NCBI GenBank assembly: GCA_963701675.1
Contig: OY969623.1
Span: forward strand, 7,564,001-7,628,000
DNA: 64,000 nucleotides
Direction: 5' to 3'
Source of the DNA: G963701675 sp963701675
GTDB taxonomy: Bacteria; Planctomycetota; Planctomycetia; Gemmatales; Gemmataceae
Position 1 is the stretch's first letter, and each line of letters opens with the position of its first letter. Shown one piece after another: positions 62,594 through 64,000 of the stretch. The translations under genes were made by a program, and so were the position numbers. The notes below the pieces were generated by a model. The model did not search any database, was not told the DNA's origin, and saw only the letters and a program-made list of their open reading frames with translations.

Positions 62594-64000
62594 ATGCCCT
62601 CCCGGTTGACTTCGATGTTGTGGCTCTGGGTACCGGTCGCGCTGGCGATCGGTTTCATTGTGTGGAGTACGTGTTTATTCTTTTCGGCCCGTTCGGACCA
62701 AACGCAATTGCACCGAAACGTGGAATTGGTGAGCCGCCTGCACGAGTTGACTCGAGCTTCGCGAGAGCTCGGCTACGTGCAGGCCGCGGACGAAACACGA
62801 TGGCAAGAACATTTCGACAAGTTCCAACGCGCAATTGCTGCTGTCCGTGAGTTCGGCCAGGACGCGGCGTCTACTGAGCCGTCACTTGTTGAATTTGAGA
62901 ATTGGGCGTCGAATCTAGTATTGCTCCGCGGAGCCGGCCGTGTGGAGAACGACACGCAAGCCCGCGTCCTCACTCCGCTCGTGCGCAAACTTGAGGCGGT
63001 ACGTGATGCAGCGCGTGCAAATTCCCGGAAGACTTCGATAGATCTGGCACGCAAATGGAATCAGTTACACGTGGTGGTGGGTGTCACGTGCATCCTGGTG
63101 ATTGCCTTGACGGTGTTGTTGCAGCTCTATCGCCGGGACATGGTTCGACGCAAGAACACCGAGGACCAATTACGATTGGCCCACGATGAGCTTTCGCAGC
63201 TCATGGCTTCGATTCCGGATTATCTGTGGAGTTTCAATCTCGATCCGAAGGGTCGGTTTGCGTATCGCTACATTTCATCGGTGGTGGAGAAAATCATGGG
63301 CCGGCCACCGGAGTTCTTCATGGAAAGTCCGGAACGGTGGCTAAGCACCATTCATGCCGAAGACCGTCCGCGCCTGCAAGCTGCCCAGCGACGCATTCTT
63401 GGCAAAGAAACGACGGAAGAAGAAGAGGAGTATCGAGTCGTTTGGCCCGATGAATCGGTTCATTGGGTCCGAGACCGTGCGGTGGCGCGGATGCTACCCT
63501 GCGGTACACTGCGCGTGGATGGCGTCGTGAGCGATATCACGGAGCGTAAGCGGCTGGAAGAGCAATACCTCCATGCGCAAAAGATGGAAGCCGTCGGGCA
63601 ACTGGCCGGCGGCGTGGCGCATGATTTCAATAACCTGCTTACGGTCATCAATGGTTACTGCGATTTGCTCCTGAACGCGGAGCCGGACAATCCCGGCCGC
63701 GAGTTCGTTCAGGAGGTACAGAAAGCGGGTACACGCGCAACGTCTCTCACCAGGCAATTGCTCGCCTTTGGCCGCCGCCAGGTCCTTCAGCCGATAATTC
63801 TTGATCTCAATTCTGTGGTCGCAGACACCGAGAAAATGTTGCGACGCCTGATCGGCGCCGACATTGAATTGGCGACCCAGCCGGCGGAAAACTTGCCATC
63901 TGTGAAGGTGGACCCCGGTCAAGTCGAGCAGGTCCTGATGAACCTGGCGGTAAACGCGCGCGACGCCATGCCGCGCGGCGGCAAGTTTTCGATCACCACG
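62594..64000 (+). CDS. Sensor histidine kinase with PAS domain (partial at right edge)
   Basis: No stop occurs before the window ends, so the gene is cut. Two membrane helices (about 8-28 and 157-178) enclose an outer domain of about 125 residues. A PAS/PAC domain (about 200-320, ending in a SDITERKR motif) is followed by the phospho-acceptor region GGVAHDFNNLL (His343) and the N box QVLMNLAVNARDAMP at the end. The D-F-N-N-L-L form of the H box is that of the HWE/hybrid-like group with fused receiver domains, so a receiver may follow beyond the edge. Signal unknown. Confidence 0.85.
   Translation, partial: MPSRLTSMLWLWVPVALAIGFIVWSTCLFFSARSDQTQLHRNVELVSRLHELTRASRELGYVQAADETRWQEHFDKFQRAIAAVREFGQDAASTEPSLVEFENWASNLVLLRGAGRVENDTQARVLTPLVRKLEAVRDAARANSRKTSIDLARKWNQLHVVVGVTCILVIALTVLLQLYRRDMVRRKNTEDQLRLAHDELSQLMASIPDYLWSFNLDPKGRFAYRYISSVVEKIMGRPPEFFMESPERWLSTIHAEDRPRLQAAQRRILGKETTEEEEEYRVVWPDESVHWVRDRAVARMLPCGTLRVDGVVSDITERKRLEEQYLHAQKMEAVGQLAGGVAHDFNNLLTVINGYCDLLLNAEPDNPGREFVQEVQKAGTRATSLTRQLLAFGRRQVLQPIILDLNSVVADTEKMLRRLIGADIELATQPAENLPSVKVDPGQVEQVLMNLAVNARDAMPRGGKFSITT

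Noticed and set aside
1..64000. tRNA, rRNA, CRISPR arrays, insertion sequences or phage genes
   Set aside because: I looked for their marks (cloverleaf-like segments, regular spacers, transposase or integrase motifs) and found none convincing. A dedicated search could still find a tRNA that I missed.

Overview
The window looks like a chromosomal segment of a planctomycete, probably of the Gemmata/Pirellula type. This rests on: five Ser/Thr protein kinases, one with a C-terminal DUF1559-like domain; an ECF sigma factor divergent from a kinase that carries a zinc-finger anti-sigma-like head; a beta-helix protein starting with the planctomycete LEALEDR export motif; very large secreted propeller proteins; and a b6-type cytochrome operon with a giant multihaem cytochrome. 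I see no rRNA, tRNA, CRISPR array, transposase or phage gene.

Layout. 1-7.5 kb: one giant secreted sialidase-like/P-domain/seven-repeat propeller protein, cut at the left edge and split by an apparent frameshift. 7.5-11.5 kb: an oxidoreductase with a membrane tail, a Ser/Thr kinase and mtnA. 11.7-20.7 kb: an electron-transfer operon (Rieske protein, b6-type cytochrome b, subunit IV-like protein, eight-CXXCH cytochrome, two cupredoxin-like proteins). 20.7-29.4 kb: pyrG, an MFS transporter, a PhnP-like hydrolase, a frameshifted pseudouridine synthase, a PQQ-type propeller and a two-gene osmolyte ABC transporter whose binding protein and permease are fused. 29.4-37.7 kb: a compact natural-product locus. 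A single-module NRPS (degenerate condensation, adenylation, carrier, sulfotransferase and thioesterase domains) is followed by MbtH, a type II thioesterase, a phosphopantetheinyl transferase and a membrane protein, all behind a promoter and a leader with a terminator-like hairpin. 37.7-43 kb: mdh, gap, pgk, accD and a kinase. 43-48.2 kb: an alpha-2-macroglobulin-like protein in three frames. 48.2-53.3 kb: a kinase/DUF1559 protein with a DUF2283 gene, and a beta-helix surface protein. 53.4-56 kb: an ECF sigma factor divergent from a kinase with a c-type haem (DUF3365-like) sensor. 56-64 kb: a Tat-exported protein behind a cluster of TGGCCA palindromes, a second RluA-type synthase, a CNNM/CBS protein, an SDR, a methanethiol oxidase (SBP56) joined in frame to a SCO1-like copper chaperone, and a histidine kinase that runs off the right edge.

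The best candidates for something new are the sulfotransferase-containing NRPS locus with its leader, the haem-sensor kinase/ECF sigma pair, the SBP56-SCO1 fusion, and the b6-type operon with its multihaem partner. Four apparent frameshifts in three otherwise well conserved genes could be sequencing errors or real lesions; the sequence alone cannot decide.
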